In this document: positions 37,598-46,805 of the stretch, one piece after another
Numbering within the stretch: the stretch's first letter is position 1
How the letters are laid out: each line of letters starts with the position of its first letter
From: Methylobacterium sp. J-048
GTDB lineage: Bacteria; Pseudomonadota; Alphaproteobacteria; Rhizobiales; Beijerinckiaceae
NCBI RefSeq assembly: GCF_022829515.1
Contig: NZ_JAKSYL010000105.1
Location: 1 to 64,000 of the forward strand
Length of the DNA stretch: 64,000 nucleotides
Direction of reading: 5' to 3'
Translations under genes and position numbers: made by a program
The notes under the pieces: generated by a model
What the model was told of the DNA's origin: nothing
Seen by the model: the letters and a program-made list of their open reading frames with translations, nothing else
Databases searched by the model: none

Positions 37598-38473
37598 TCA
37601 GCCGATATGCGGGCTGCCGGTGGCGGCAGGGAAGCGATCGGCCAGGGCGCGGCGGAGCTTTTCCAGGGCGCGGTTCTCGATCTGGCGGACCCGCTCCTTC
37701 GAGATGCCGAGGCGCTGGCCCAGAGCCTCGAGGGTCGCCTGATCCTCGGCGAGGCGCCGCTCGCGCAGGATGCGCAGCTCGCGCTCGGACAGGACCGTCA
37801 GCGCCTGCTGCAGCCAGCTGAGGCGCCGCTCACCATCCACCGTGGCGGTCACGGTCTCATCCGGCAGCGCAGCGCCGTCGACCAGAAAATCCATGCGCTC
37901 GGAGGAGGCGTCGTTGTCCTCGCCGACGGGGGCGTTGAGCGACATATCGGGGCCCGAGAGGCGGGCATCCATCAAAGCTACGTCGTCGCGCGAGACGCCG
38001 ATGGCGGTGGCGATGCGACGGTGGATCTCGTCGCCGACATGCTCTTCGGTGGATTGCATCAGCCGGGCGCGCAGCCGGCGCAGGTTGAAGAACAGGGCCT
38101 TCTGGGCCGAGGACGTGCCCCCGCGCACGATCGACCAGTTGCGCAGGATGTAGTCCTGGATCGAGGCCCGGATCCACCACGTCGCGTAGGTCGAGAACCG
38201 GACATCCCGCTCCGGCTCGAACCGGGCGGCGGCCTCCATCAGGCCGACATGCCCCTCCTGAACGAGGTCGGCCATCGGCAGGCCGTAGTGACGAAAACGC
38301 CCCGCCAGGGCGATGACGAGGCGCATATGGGCTGAAATCAGTCGGTGCAGCGCACGCTCGTCGCGGTTGTCCTTCCAGCGGACGGCGAGGCCGCGCTCTT
38401 CTTCCCGTGCCAGGAAGGGCGCCTCCATGGCAGTCCGAATGAACTGCCGACGAATTCCAGCGATATCAGCCAT
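37598..38473 (-). CDS. rpoH: RNA polymerase sigma-32 factor RpoH
   Basis: Heat-shock sigma factor of the RpoH group. Region 2 reads LISAHMRLVIALAGRFRHYG, LPMADLVQEGHVGLMEAAAR and VRFSTYATWWIRASIQDYIL. The RpoH box is SSAQKALFFNLRRLR, which differs from group sigma-70 factors. Region 4 reads LSERELRILRERRL and LGQRLGISKERVRQIE. The ATG at 38473 gives 291 residues. Alphaproteobacteria often have two RpoH copies, so another may exist elsewhere. It is transcribed alone and ends at a terminator. Confidence 0.95.
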   Translation of the reverse strand: MADIAGIRRQFIRTAMEAPFLAREEERGLAVRWKDNRDERALHRLISAHMRLVIALAGRFRHYGLPMADLVQEGHVGLMEAAARFEPERDVRFSTYATWWIRASIQDYILRNWSIVRGGTSSAQKALFFNLRRLRARLMQSTEEHVGDEIHRRIATAIGVSRDDVALMDARLSGPDMSLNAPVGEDNDASSERMDFLVDGAALPDETVTATVDGERRLSWLQQALTVLSERELRILRERRLAEDQATLEALGQRLGISKERVRQIENRALEKLRRALADRFPAATGSPHIG

Positions 38474-38805
38474 CCCGCCTGCCTCTTGTTGCCGAGTGCT
38501 GTTGCGGCGCCGAACGGAGCGTCCAACCCGCAGGGCGTCACCGATGGGCGGCGCCAGGCAACCGACAACGGGAGGCAAAACACGAAAGTTCCGCCGCGTC
38601 GCTTCGCAGTGCGACAGCGGGGCGGCCACGTTTTCGTGTTCCGTCGAGAGAACATGGGTTTCGGCGGCGCGTCGTCCAGCCCCCGACCCTCCGAACCGGT
38701 GGGGAAAGCGACAGGTCGATCCCGCATCGCGCGCCCGGTGCGTCAGCATAAAAAAAGCCCGGCCACTCGGGGCCGGGCTTCGTATCACCGTAGAGGAAGG
38801 GCGCC
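38474..38805. other. Gap between carD and rpoH
   Basis: 332 nt on the path from carD to rpoH, both on the minus strand. It holds the carD terminator at 38750-38779 and presumably the rpoH promoter. The frames open here on the plus strand have the composition of antisense shadows, so I report no gene. No sigma-32-type promoter could be recognised with confidence. Confidence 0.5.
38750..38779 (-). terminator. Rho-independent terminator of carD
   Basis: AGCCCGGCC (38756-38764) and GGCCGGGCT (38771-38779) make a 9-bp stem with a 6-nt loop. On the minus strand a run of seven T residues follows. It lies 26 nt past the carD stop. Confidence 0.9.
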
Positions 38806-39402
38806 TCAGGCGGCCACTTCCTGGATGTCGTCACCCTCGCCTTCGGGTTCAGCCTCGGGCTCAGCTTCCTTGGCGCGGCGCGGCGACTTGGCCAGGCTCT
38901 GCTCGATCAGTTTCAGCGCCTCGGTCTCGGTGATGCGGTTGACCGAAGAAATCTCGCGCACGATCCGGTCGAGGGCCGCCTCGTAGAGCTGGCGCTCGGA
39001 ATAGGACTGCTCGGGCTGGGCCTCGGAGCGGAACAGGTCGCGCACCACCTCGGTGACGGCCAGCAGGTCGCCCGAGTTGATCTTCGCCTCGTATTCCTGG
39101 GCGCGGCGCGACCACATGGTGCGCTTGATCCGGGCGCGGCCGGTCAACACGTCCAGCGCCTTCTTCACCAGTTCCGGCTCGGCGAGCTTGCGCATGCCGA
39201 CGCTGTTGGCCTTCGCGGTCGGGACGCGCAGGACCATCTTGTCCTTCTCGAACGAGACGACGAACAGCTCAAGCTTGTAGCCCGCGATCTCTTGCTCTTC
39301 GATCGCGGTGATGCGACCGACGCCGTGGGCCGGATATACGACGGCCTCACCGGTCTTGAAGCCTTGCCGGCCTGCGGTCGTCGTCTTCTTGGCTGTGGTC
39401 AT
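38806..39402 (-). CDS. carD: CarD family transcriptional regulator (CdnL-like)
   Basis: RNA-polymerase-binding regulator that stabilises open promoter complexes. The N-terminal CarD/TRCF interaction domain reads FKTGEAVVYPAHGVGRITAI and GYKLELFVVSFEKDKMVLRV. The C-terminal helical DNA-contact part includes RIKRTMWSRRAQEYEAKINS and LYEAALDRIVREISSVNRIT. An acidic tail (EAEPEAEPEGEGDD) ends the 198-residue protein. The ATG at 39402 starts just before MTTAKKTT. It follows fdxA on the same strand, but a 557-nt gap implies its own promoter. Confidence 0.94.
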   Translation of the reverse strand: MTTAKKTTTAGRQGFKTGEAVVYPAHGVGRITAIEEQEIAGYKLELFVVSFEKDKMVLRVPTAKANSVGMRKLAEPELVKKALDVLTGRARIKRTMWSRRAQEYEAKINSGDLLAVTEVVRDLFRSEAQPEQSYSERQLYEAALDRIVREISSVNRITETEALKLIEQSLAKSPRRAKEAEPEAEPEGEGDDIQEVAA

Positions 39403-39959
39403 GCGAGAAGGGCCTCCACTGGCGCGCGACGCTCCGCGCCGCGCAAAACCGTGTTCTTCCGGGCGGGACACCCGGTTTGCCTCGCCGTTCCCGGAATCCT
39501 CGCCCCACGGGGCAAAGATCCGGGTGGTCCCCGGCGCGACCGTGCAAACACCGGAACATCCGCCGAAGTCACCCTCGGCGGTCGTTCGCGTGCCACCCCA
39601 CTAGGTTACGAAAGCAAAAGGCGTTTCGGCCCGAGGGAGCACGTCTGGCGCGAGCGACGGCAGGCGGATTGGGTATCACAATCCGGCGCGCAGATCAAAG
39701 CATCCCTGAAGAAGCGCGCGCGGTCCGGGCGCGGCCTCGAAAGAGTTTTACACCGGCTTGGCCGGAGCGGAATGACCTGGCCGCGGCTCAGGGCTTCGCT
39801 TGACGCAGGCCAATCCGGCTTTCGACGACGATCCACAGGCGCCGGGGAGACCAACGACGGATCGCAACATCGTGAGGCAATCGGTTATCCCGTTTCTGCA
39901 CCGACGCGACCGATTGTAGAACCGATCCCGTCGAACCGGTCGCTCGGGCGGCGAGCGCT
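39403..39959. other. 557-nt gap between fdxA and carD
   Basis: No coding region or RNA gene can be supported. The part near carD is GC-rich and should contain its promoter. The middle (39600-39760) is somewhat less GC-rich (TTACGAAAGCAAAAGGCG, AAAGAGTTTTACACC). A short hairpin CGCTC/GAGCG lies next to the fdxA stop without a T-run. A small RNA cannot be excluded from sequence alone. Confidence 0.5.
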
Positions 39960-40298
39960 CTAGTCGCCCGAGCCGGGATTGGCCGAGAAATGCGCCTCGA
40001 GCTTACCGGCGACGCCGTCCCATTCCTTGGCGTCGCCCGGAGCGTCCTTCTTCTGCGTGATGTTCGGCCAGCTCTTGGCGTAGTCGGCATTGAGCTTCAG
40101 CCAGGTCTCGAGGTTCGATTCCGTATCGGGCTTGATCGCCTCCGCAGGGCATTCCGGCTCGCAGACGCCGCAATCGATGCACTCGTCCGGATGGATGACG
40201 AGCATGTTCTCGCCTTCGTAGAAGCAGTCCACCGGACACACCTCGACGCAATCCATGTACTTGCACTTGATGCAATTGTCGGTGACGACGTAGGTCAT
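39960..40298 (-). CDS. fdxA: 7Fe ferredoxin FdxA
   Basis: Low-potential electron carrier with one 3Fe-4S and one 4Fe-4S cluster. The cluster ligands lie in [18 protein letters not shown] and [16 protein letters not shown], near residues 9-25 and 40-55. The C-terminal 60 residues, starting [20 protein letters not shown], are the usual Azotobacter-type extension. The ATG at 40298 gives 112 residues. It belongs to the conserved set helicase, S4 protein, fdxA, carD in Hyphomicrobiales. The redox partner is unknown. Confidence 0.96.
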   Translation of the reverse strand: MTYVVTDNCIKCKYMDCVEVCPVDCFYEGENMLVIHPDECIDCGVCEPECPAEAIKPDTESNLETWLKLNADYAKSWPNITQKKDAPGDAKEWDGVAGKLEAHFSANPGSGD

Positions 40299-40513
40299 CG
40301 GCTGTCTTCGTCCCAAAATTCTGGTCTGCCGGGGCGGAGCCTCGAAGGCCCGCACGCCCAGGTGGCGCTGCGATGGTGCGCCGCAAAACCTGGCGTCGAA
40401 CCAAGTCTTTCGGAAGCCAAGGGCTCTAGACCCTGCCTCCCGGGCTGACAAGCGCGCGGGTGTCCCAGGGGGGCGCGACCCGGTCCTCGACCGGCGGCTG
40501 TGGCGCCGGCTCA

Positions 40514-40807
40514 TCACTTGGGCGGTTCGATCCCCGACTGGACGCCGGCCAGATCCTCGTAGAGGAGCCGCGCCTCCGGGGCCGGACCCCGCCGCTCGCC
40601 GAGGCCGAGCACGCGCACGGCCAGGGTCGCGTGGGGAGCGGCCACCGTCACGACGTCGCCGATCCCGATGCCCTTGGCCGGGTTCTCGGCCCGGGTTCCG
40701 TTCACCCGCACGAAACCGTCTTCAGAGAGGCGCGCGGCCAACGATCGGGTCCGCGCGAACCGCGCGAACCACAGCCACTTGTCGAGCCGCTGCCGATCCT
40801 CCCGCAT
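40514..40807 (-). CDS. S4-domain RNA-binding protein (HslR-like)
   Basis: 97-residue stand-alone S4 protein related to heat-shock protein HslR (Hsp15), which binds stalled 50S subunits carrying nascent chains. The S4 domain spans [40 protein letters not shown] and [20 protein letters not shown]. The C-terminus is short compared with Hsp15. It lies 9 nt after the helicase stop on the same strand and is probably cotranscribed with it. A role in ribosome rescue is inference from the family. Confidence 0.9.
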   Translation of the reverse strand: MREDRQRLDKWLWFARFARTRSLAARLSEDGFVRVNGTRAENPAKGIGIGDVVTVAAPHATLAVRVLGLGERRGPAPEARLLYEDLAGVQSGIEPPK

Positions 40808-40816
40808 AAGCGGGCG

Positions 40817-43800
40817 TCAGCGCTTCCCGCCGTCGCCGGCTTCGAGCTGTGCTTTCAGCGCGGCCAGTTTGGCGAAGGGCGAGTCGGGATCCGGAGCCCG
40901 CTCCCGCCGGGGCGGCCGCTGGTCGGGACGCGGCGCCGACTGGCGCTGCTCGGCATTGCGCTGATCGTCCCGGCGCTCGGGGCGCCCGCCCTCGAAGCGC
41001 TCGCGACGGGGACCGCGGTCGCGCCCGGTGCGGGGTCCGCCCTCGTTACCGGGGCGCTCAGCGCCCTCGGCCCGCCGCTGCTGATCGGGACGCGTGCCCT
41101 CCGGGCGACCGGGACCCTGGTGCTGGCCCTGCTGGCCACCGTCGCGTCCGCGACCTGCCCCGCGCGGGCGGTTCTGCGGCCGGGGATGGGCCGGGCGCTG
41201 ATGGCGCTGCAGGCGCCAGATCTCGATCAGGACCTGCTCGGCCGGCGCCTCGCTCTCTGCACCGGTGGAGTCGGTCTCGGTCGATTCGGCGTCCGACGCG
41301 GTGTCGGTCGCTTCCGACTCGGCGGCCGTCTCGCTGGACTGGATCGTCTCCGACTCGTGTGTCTCGGCGGCCTGGGCGACTTCGGCCGGAGCCTCGACCG
41401 GCTCGGTCTGCACCGCGGGGACCGTGTCCGGCTCGGCTTCGGCAACGGGTTCGACGGGCTCGGCTTCCGTCGAGGCAACGGGAGCGGATCCGGTTTCGGG
41501 ACCTGCCTCGGCGGCGAGGCTGGGCGCCGCGTTCTCCGGGGCCGATGCCGCGTCGCCAGAGCTCTCGGCATCGGCAGCCTGCGCGGCGGCGTCCGTCTCG
41601 TCGCCGGCTGAGTCCTGACCGGTGGCTTCGGTCTCGTCCGTTGGCGCGGATTCCGATGCAGGGGTGACCACGACCGGCGCCGTCGCCGCGGCGGGCAGCA
41701 GCGGCACCGTGATGGCCGGGCCAGGGCGGGCCTCCAGGGAGTAGCCCAGGGACTTCAGGATCGAGGCGAAATCCTCGCCCGAGCAGCCGACCAGCGAGGT
41801 CATGCCGACGGTCGCCACGAAGCCGTCGCCGTCGGCCGTGCCGTCCGGCGGAGCGCCAGGCGTGGTGCCGGGGCGATAGGCGATGGCCGGGCGAATCAGG
41901 TCAGCCAGCCGCTCCAGGATGTCGACCCGCACCGCCCGCTCGCCGCTGACCCGGAAGCCGGCCGCCCGGTAGAGGCCCTTGGCGATCTCGCGATCGACCT
42001 TGATCGAGGTCCGGCCGGAGCCGGCGAGATGCGCGATCTCGTCGAGGCCGCGCTGGTCGAGTCCGCCGTTGCGCAGGGCCCAGAGCTGGGCGGCCAGGGT
42101 CCGCGGGGCCGGCTTCAGCAGGGCCGGCAGGAAGATGTGATAGGCGCCGAAGCGCACGCCGTGCCGGCGGAGCGCGCCGCGCCCCTCCTGGTCGAGGCTG
42201 CGCATCTCCTGCGCGACCTTCGACCGCTCCAGCACGCCGAGCGCCTCGACCACCTGATAGCCGATGCCCTTGGCCAGCCCGACGAGATCGGCCGCGGTCT
42301 CGAGTTCCATCAGCGGCCCGAGCAGCCGCACGATCATGGCCTTCAGCCAGGCATTGAGGCGGGCCTCGACCTTCTCGCGATGCACGCCGGTCAGGCTGTC
42401 GTCGGCGAGCAGGCGAATCTGAGGCGCGAACAGCTTCTCGCCGGGAGTCAGCTTCGCCACCGGGGCGCCGGTCCAGCGAATCATTCCGTCATGCGCGAGC
42501 ACGAGGGTCGAATCGGCGGTCGCCGCGAAGCGGTCGGCCCGGGCCTCGATCTCTCCGGAGAGCGCCTTTTCGGCCGCGCTCCTCAGGGTCTTGGCCTCGT
42601 GCCCCTCGGCGCTGGCATCAGGGACGAATAAGAATCCATGCAGGTGACCGACATGCTGACCCTCGACGGTGACGTCACCGTCGGCGGAAATTTGGGCTTC
42701 GAGCATCGTGTTCTCTCTCAGGCGCCGCATCAGGACGCTTGTGCGCCGGTCGACGAAGCGGCTCGCGAGGCGTTCGTGCAGGGCGTCTGACAGCCTGTCC
42801 TCTACCCGACGTGTCTCGCCCTGCCAATGTTCAGGGTCGCGCAGCCAATCGGGGCGGTTCGCCACGAAGGTCCAGGTCCGTCCCTGGGCGATCCGGCGGG
42901 ACAGCGTATCGATATCGCCGTCGGTGCGGTCGATCATCGCCACGTGCTCGGCGAACCACGTGTCGGGGATGCGTCCGGCCATGCCCTTCATGAGGAAACG
43001 GTAGAGCTGCGCCACCAGGTCGGCATGCACCTGCGGGTGGACCTTGCGGTAATCCGGCACGCCGCAGACGTCCCAGAGCCGTCGCACCGTCGATTGGCTC
43101 TGCGCCATGTCGCGGATGTCGTCCTCGCGCATCAGGATCTCAAGGGCCTGCTGGTCCTCGCCCATGGGCGCGCGGGTGAGGCCGGATTCGCGCGGGTGCT
43201 CGTCGAGGCTCGCCTGGAGGGCCTCCAGGCTGCCGAAGCTGAGATCCGGGTTGCGCCATTGCAGGATGCGCAGCGGGTCGAAATCGTGATTCTCCAGCCG
43301 CTCGACCATCTCGGGCTCGAGGGGCGGGCAGCGCCCGGTGGAGCCGAAGGTCCCGTCCGCGAGGTGGCGGCCGGCCCGGCCGGCGATCTGGCCCATCTCG
43401 GCGGGGGTCAGCTTGCGGAAGCGGGTGCCGTCGTATTTCCAGTTCGCCGCGAAGGCGACGTGGTCGACATCGAGGTTGAGCCCCATCCCGACCGCGTCGG
43501 TGGCGACGAGGTAATCCACGTCGCCCGCCTGGTACATCTCGACCTGGGCGTTGCGGGTGCGCGGCGAGAGCGCGCCCAGCACCACCGCGGCGCCCCCGCG
43601 CTGGCGCCGGATCAGCTCGGCGATGGCGTAGACTTCTTCCGCCGAGAACGCGACGATCGCGGTGCGCCGGGGCAGGCGCGACAGCCGCTTCTCGCCGGCG
43701 AAACTCAGCTGCGACAGCCGCGGCCGGGTCGTGGTGTGGACGTTGGGGATCAAGCCCTGGACCAGCGGCAGCATGGTCGAGGAGCCGATCAGCAGGGTCT

Positions 43801-44140
43801 CCTCCCGGCCGCGCACGTAGAGCAGACGATCGGTGAAGACGTGGCCGCGATCCATGTCGGCGGCGAGCTGAATCTCGTCGATGGCGACGTAAGCCACGTC
43901 GAGGTCGCGCGGCATCGCCTCGATGGTGCAGATCCAGTAGCGCGGCCGGTCCGGCTTTATTTTCTCCTCGCCGGTCACGAGGGCGACCTTCTCCGGGCCG
44001 ACCTTGGCGACGACGCGCAGATAAACCTCGCGGGCGAGCAGCCGCAGGGGCAGCCCGATCATGCCGGTCGGGTGCGCGAGCATCCGCTCGATGGCGAGAT
44101 GCGTCTTGCCGGTGTTGGTCGGCCCGAGGACCGCCGTCAC
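40817..44140 (-). CDS. Suv3-like DEAD/DEAH RNA helicase with long low-complexity tail
   Basis: 1107-residue superfamily 2 helicase of the mitochondrial Suv3 type. Motifs in order are VLGPTNTGKTHLAIERM (Walker A), YVAIDEIQLAADMDRGHVF (motif II), LIGSSTMLPL, YLVATDAVGMGLNLDVDHV and MGQIAGRAGRHLADGTFG (motif VI). The middle and C-terminal helical domains reach about residue 830. An Ala/Glu-rich acidic stretch of about 160 residues and then an Arg/Gln/Gly-rich tail follow (RPERRDDQRNAEQRQSAP). The only start in frame is a GTG just five codons before the Walker A motif; upstream codons stay open to a TGA at 44286-44288 with no ATG, GTG or TTG. The tail suggests RNA or RNase binding, as in degradosome helicases; this is inference. 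Confidence 0.9.
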   Translation of the reverse strand: MTAVLGPTNTGKTHLAIERMLAHPTGMIGLPLRLLAREVYLRVVAKVGPEKVALVTGEEKIKPDRPRYWICTIEAMPRDLDVAYVAIDEIQLAADMDRGHVFTDRLLYVRGREETLLIGSSTMLPLVQGLIPNVHTTTRPRLSQLSFAGEKRLSRLPRRTAIVAFSAEEVYAIAELIRRQRGGAAVVLGALSPRTRNAQVEMYQAGDVDYLVATDAVGMGLNLDVDHVAFAANWKYDGTRFRKLTPAEMGQIAGRAGRHLADGTFGSTGRCPPLEPEMVERLENHDFDPLRILQWRNPDLSFGSLEALQASLDEHPRESGLTRAPMGEDQQALEILMREDDIRDMAQSQSTVRRLWDVCGVPDYRKVHPQVHADLVAQLYRFLMKGMAGRIPDTWFAEHVAMIDRTDGDIDTLSRRIAQGRTWTFVANRPDWLRDPEHWQGETRRVEDRLSDALHERLASRFVDRRTSVLMRRLRENTMLEAQISADGDVTVEGQHVGHLHGFLFVPDASAEGHEAKTLRSAAEKALSGEIEARADRFAATADSTLVLAHDGMIRWTGAPVAKLTPGEKLFAPQIRLLADDSLTGVHREKVEARLNAWLKAMIVRLLGPLMELETAADLVGLAKGIGYQVVEALGVLERSKVAQEMRSLDQEGRGALRRHGVRFGAYHIFLPALLKPAPRTLAAQLWALRNGGLDQRGLDEIAHLAGSGRTSIKVDREIAKGLYRAAGFRVSGERAVRVDILERLADLIRPAIAYRPGTTPGAPPDGTADGDGFVATVGMTSLVGCSGEDFASILKSLGYSLEARPGPAITVPLLPAAATAPVVVTPASESAPTDETEATGQDSAGDETDAAAQAADAESSGDAASAPENAAPSLAAEAGPETGSAPVASTEAEPVEPVAEAEPDTVPAVQTEPVEAPAEVAQAAETHESETIQSSETAAESEATDTASDAESTETDSTGAESEAPAEQVLIEIWRLQRHQRPAHPRPQNRPRGAGRGRDGGQQGQHQGPGRPEGTRPDQQRRAEGAERPGNEGGPRTGRDRGPRRERFEGGRPERRDDQRNAEQRQSAPRPDQRPPRRERAPDPDSPFAKLAALKAQLEAGDGGKR

Positions 44141-44281
44141 GCCGCGGGCGCGGGCGTCGCGCGGCAGGGACCGGCGGGAGAGGGAGCGGAGCGGCGCGTC
44201 GATGGTCGGCGGTTCCTTCGGGCGGGAAGGCCGGCGCGGCGCCGTCTGGCGCGGGCAGGGAGGTTCGGGCGGCCGGTCGCG

Positions 44282-44599
44282 TCAGGGACGATAGGGCCGC
44301 CTCGATCCTCCCCCATATGGGATATCACCCGGGCCGCTGCCAACCTGCGGCATAATCAGCGGCACGACATCGATCTGCGTGGCGGGGGATCCGGGCTGGG
44401 GCGCGAGGTCGGCGCAGAGGGTGTCGGGGACCACGACCAGCGGGCCGTGCCGCGGCGGCCGGTGCTCGATCACTTGTGCCGATGAGAAGGCGTCGCCGCC
44501 GCAGCCGGGATCGGCCGATCCGGCGGTGAGGGGCTGGGCTTCGGCCGGGCCGGCGAGGGCCGCGACAGCGAGAGCGATTCGGAGGTGGTGTAAGCTCAT
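44282..44599 (-). CDS. Small secreted hypothetical protein
   Basis: 105 residues with a signal peptide (LRIALAVAALAGPAEAQP, cleavage after AEA). The mature part is Pro/Gly-rich with two cysteines (DPGCGGDAF and DTLCADLAP), and a polar tail (GGSRRPYRP). Two cysteines about 35 residues apart could form a disulfide. No family is recognised. It lies 141 nt upstream of the helicase start on the same strand. Its frame ends within the stretch encoding the extended open frame ahead of the helicase. Confidence 0.6.
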   Translation of the reverse strand: MSLHHLRIALAVAALAGPAEAQPLTAGSADPGCGGDAFSSAQVIEHRPPRHGPLVVVPDTLCADLAPQPGSPATQIDVVPLIMPQVGSGPGDIPYGGGSRRPYRP

Positions 44600-44794
44600 G
44601 GGCGGATGATCGCCCGAAAGAGGAAAGATTTTCAGAGCGCGTTGGCGGTCCGCTCGCTGCGCTCTCCGGCTACGTCCACCATACCCGCAGGAGCGCGAAC
44701 AGGCCGCCCGCCAGATCGAACCCAGATCGTCGGCGCGCGCGAGCCAATTTTTGGTCGAATGGCCGGGCGCCCCTGGCGGCGTAAACCGGCCGCC

Positions 44795-45085
44795 TCAATC
44801 GGCACCCTCGACCAGCACGACTTCGCCGATGCCGGCGGGCAGGCGCTTGGCCTTGGCCGCCTGGTATTCGGGCGAAACATAATAGGCCCGTGCCGCGTCG
44901 TAGGACTCGAATTCCAGCACGACGTTGCGCGGCCGGGCCTCGCCTTCCAGCGCCTCGCAGCGCCCGCCGCGCACCAGGGGCTTGGCGCCGTGGAGCCGCA
45001 TCGCCGCGGAGGCCATCTCGGAATAGGCCGCGTAGGTGTCGGGATCGGTGACCGTCATCCGGACGATGATGTAGCCCTTCGCCAT
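44795..45085 (-). CDS. DUF1330 domain protein
   Basis: 96-residue DUF1330 protein with a dimeric alpha-beta barrel fold. It reads MAKGYIIVRMTVTDPDTYAA at the N-terminus, GAKPLVRGGRCEALEGEARP in the middle, and VVLEFESYDAARAYYVSPEY near the end. The start is well supported by family length. Function in the family is unknown. The neighbouring 195 nt toward the signal-peptide gene (44600-44794) hold nothing I can recognise. Confidence 0.92.
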   Translation of the reverse strand: MAKGYIIVRMTVTDPDTYAAYSEMASAAMRLHGAKPLVRGGRCEALEGEARPRNVVLEFESYDAARAYYVSPEYQAAKAKRLPAGIGEVVLVEGAD

Positions 45086-45162
45086 GGTCTGCCTCCTCCC
45101 GGTCGCGGCGCACGCGATGCCCGGAAAGAGACCGCCGGTCAAAGGCGAAGCGCGGCCGGACG

Positions 45163-46068
45163 CTACTGCCCGGGCAGGCTCGCCTGGGCGACGCTGGCGC
45201 CGGCCGTCCCGGTGGCGGCGCCCTGGGTCCAGCGGGTCGCCTCGATGATGTTGGTGCCGATGGTGGTGAGCACCGAGATGCGCAACGGAATCAGCGCCCG
45301 CGTCCCCTCGACGGGGGCGAGCCAGACCGACATCTCGCGGTTGTCCTCCATGAACTTCACCCCGGGCCGGTCCGGCCGGTGGCCAGCCACCGCCTGGTAG
45401 CGGGCGGTGCAGACGAGGACCGGGCCGGCATAGCCGGGCTTCTGCACGTCCCGGGTCTCGGCGTAGCTCAGCACGACGTTGAAGCGGGTCGCGCCGTCGA
45501 ACACCGGCAGGGACCGGTTGCAATTGCCCGGATCGAGCGGCTCGCCCCGGCCCTGGGCCGGCATCAGCAATGCGCTCACCGGATCCATGATGCCGCGCTT
45601 GTGGGCGGCCGTGACGGGTACCCGGTCCTGCATGTCGACCAGGGGCGGCGTGATCTCGGCCTGCACGACGTTGCCGCGCGCCAGCGCCATGCGCACCGCG
45701 ATCCCGGAACTCGCCGTATGGGTCGCGATCGAGAAGGCGCCCGGCTGCGGCGCTGCCGCGAAGATCCCGGAGGCCCGGGCCGAGCCCTTGCCGCCTGTGA
45801 TCGCACCGACCAGGCCGGTCAGCGTCGCCGAGACGTCCATGAGGTAGCGGTCGCGCTCGAAGCTGCCCGCGAGCCGCGCCGTGCCGATCGGCAGGCCGGC
45901 GAGGTTGATGCTGTAGTCGACCGTCACCGTGGCGGGTGCTGCGGCGGCGGCCCGCCGCGCGCGGGCGGTCGCATCGATCGGGGCGCCGAGCGCCGCGACG
46001 GCGAGCACGGTCCCGAGAAGGCGCGTCGTCAGCAGATTGATCGTCCGACGGACAGGCGTGGCGCTCAT
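45163..46068 (-). CDS. DUF3108 domain exported protein
   Basis: 301-residue exported protein with a DUF3108 domain. A signal peptide (LLGTVLAVAALGAPIDATA) precedes VTVDYSINLAGLPIGTARLA, YLMDVSATLTGLVGAITGGK, and ITPPLVDMQDRVPVTAAHKR. The C-terminal part has REMSVWLAPVEGTRALIPLR and ISVLTTIGTNIIEATRW. Alphaproteobacterial members usually lie beside rpmB, as here (divergent). Family function is unknown; an envelope role is only suggested by export. It is 77 nt upstream of the DUF1330 gene. Confidence 0.9.
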   Translation of the reverse strand: MSATPVRRTINLLTTRLLGTVLAVAALGAPIDATARARRAAAAAPATVTVDYSINLAGLPIGTARLAGSFERDRYLMDVSATLTGLVGAITGGKGSARASGIFAAAPQPGAFSIATHTASSGIAVRMALARGNVVQAEITPPLVDMQDRVPVTAAHKRGIMDPVSALLMPAQGRGEPLDPGNCNRSLPVFDGATRFNVVLSYAETRDVQKPGYAGPVLVCTARYQAVAGHRPDRPGVKFMEDNREMSVWLAPVEGTRALIPLRISVLTTIGTNIIEATRWTQGAATGTAGASVAQASLPGQ

Positions 46069-46408
46069 GATCCGGATCGCATCCCAGGAAACGCGGGCGA
46101 AAAAATATCTTTTGCGAGACGATCTCGCGAGACGGGCGCTCGACGCATCGGTGCCAGCGCGGCGCCGGCCTTCGTCGAGCCGATGACGGTTATATCCCGG
46201 CATCGTGGTTAACAGACCGTTGGACACTCGGGACGCCTCCGATCGGTCCGGAGCTTGACGCATCGGGGCCGGGTCGCCTATAGGCTCGCGCCTTCAACAG
46301 GACTCCGCTGGACCTGGAATACGTATCGGGCGCCGCCCGCTGCGACGATGATCGCGCCGCTTGCGATCGGGTCTTCTCGGGCGGAACGAGACGGGAATTT
46401 TAGTCATC
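46069..46408. other. Divergent region between the DUF3108 gene and rpmB
   Basis: 340 nt with no gene. It contains the rpmB promoter at 46255-46283 and, near the DUF3108 start, a more AT-rich stretch (GCGAAAAAATATCTTTTGC). The rpmB leader after the promoter is about 115 nt and has no strong hairpin that I can identify. Confidence 0.5.
46255..46283 (+). promoter_or_regulatory. Sigma-70-type promoter of rpmB
   Basis: TTGACG (46255-46260), a 17-nt spacer and CTATAG (46278-46283) are a near-perfect match to the alphaproteobacterial housekeeping promoter. Transcription would start about 120 nt before the rpmB ATG. The strength fits a ribosomal protein gene. Confidence 0.75.
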
Positions 46409-46711
46409 ATGGCGCGCCGCTGCGAACTCACCGGCAAGGCCGTTCAGGTCGGCCACCTCGTGAGCCACTCGAACCACAAGACCAAGTGCCGGTTCCTGCC
46501 GAACCTGTGCAACGTCACGCTCCAGTCGGATGCGCTCGGCAAGCGGGTGCGCCTGCGCGTCACCGCGCACGCCCTGCGCTCGGTGGAGCACCGCGGCGGC
46601 CTCGACGCCTTCCTGATCAAGGCCGGCGAAGGCGACCTGTCGCAGACCGCCCGCCTGCTGAAGCGCGAGATCCACAAGAAGCTCGCCGAGACCCCGGCCG
46701 TCGCGGCCTGA
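46409..46711 (+). CDS. rpmB: 50S ribosomal protein L28
   Basis: Ribosomal large-subunit protein L28, 100 residues. It starts [20 protein letters not shown], continues [20 protein letters not shown], and has [20 protein letters not shown] near the middle, all conserved. The longer alphaproteobacterial C-terminus ([13 protein letters not shown]) is present. The ATG at 46409 matches the family start. It is transcribed alone from a strong promoter, with a hairpin 36 nt after the stop. Confidence 0.98.
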   Translation: MARRCELTGKAVQVGHLVSHSNHKTKCRFLPNLCNVTLQSDALGKRVRLRVTAHALRSVEHRGGLDAFLIKAGEGDLSQTARLLKREIHKKLAETPAVAA

Positions 46712-46747
46712 TCTCGGGCGCTTCCGCGCCCCTCAATCATCGGACGA

Positions 46748-46785
46748 CGCAAACCGCCGTGGCAGCCCTGCCGCGGCGGTTTGCG
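46748..46785 (+). terminator. Hairpin after rpmB, probable terminator
   Basis: CGCAAACCGCCG (46748-46759) and CGGCGGTTTGCG (46774-46785) form a 12-bp perfect stem with a 14-nt loop. No good T-run follows, so termination efficiency is uncertain. It lies between convergent rpmB and marR. Confidence 0.6.
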
Positions 46786-46805
46786 CTTGCCTGCGCCGCG
46801 CTTTC

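Noticed and set aside
38313..38986. Plus-strand frames in the carD-rpoH gap
   Set aside because: Antisense to rpoH and carD ends, shadow composition.
39292..39963. 223-residue frame in the carD-fdxA gap
   Set aside because: Overlaps the carD 5' end antisense; Arg/Gly-rich with no motif.
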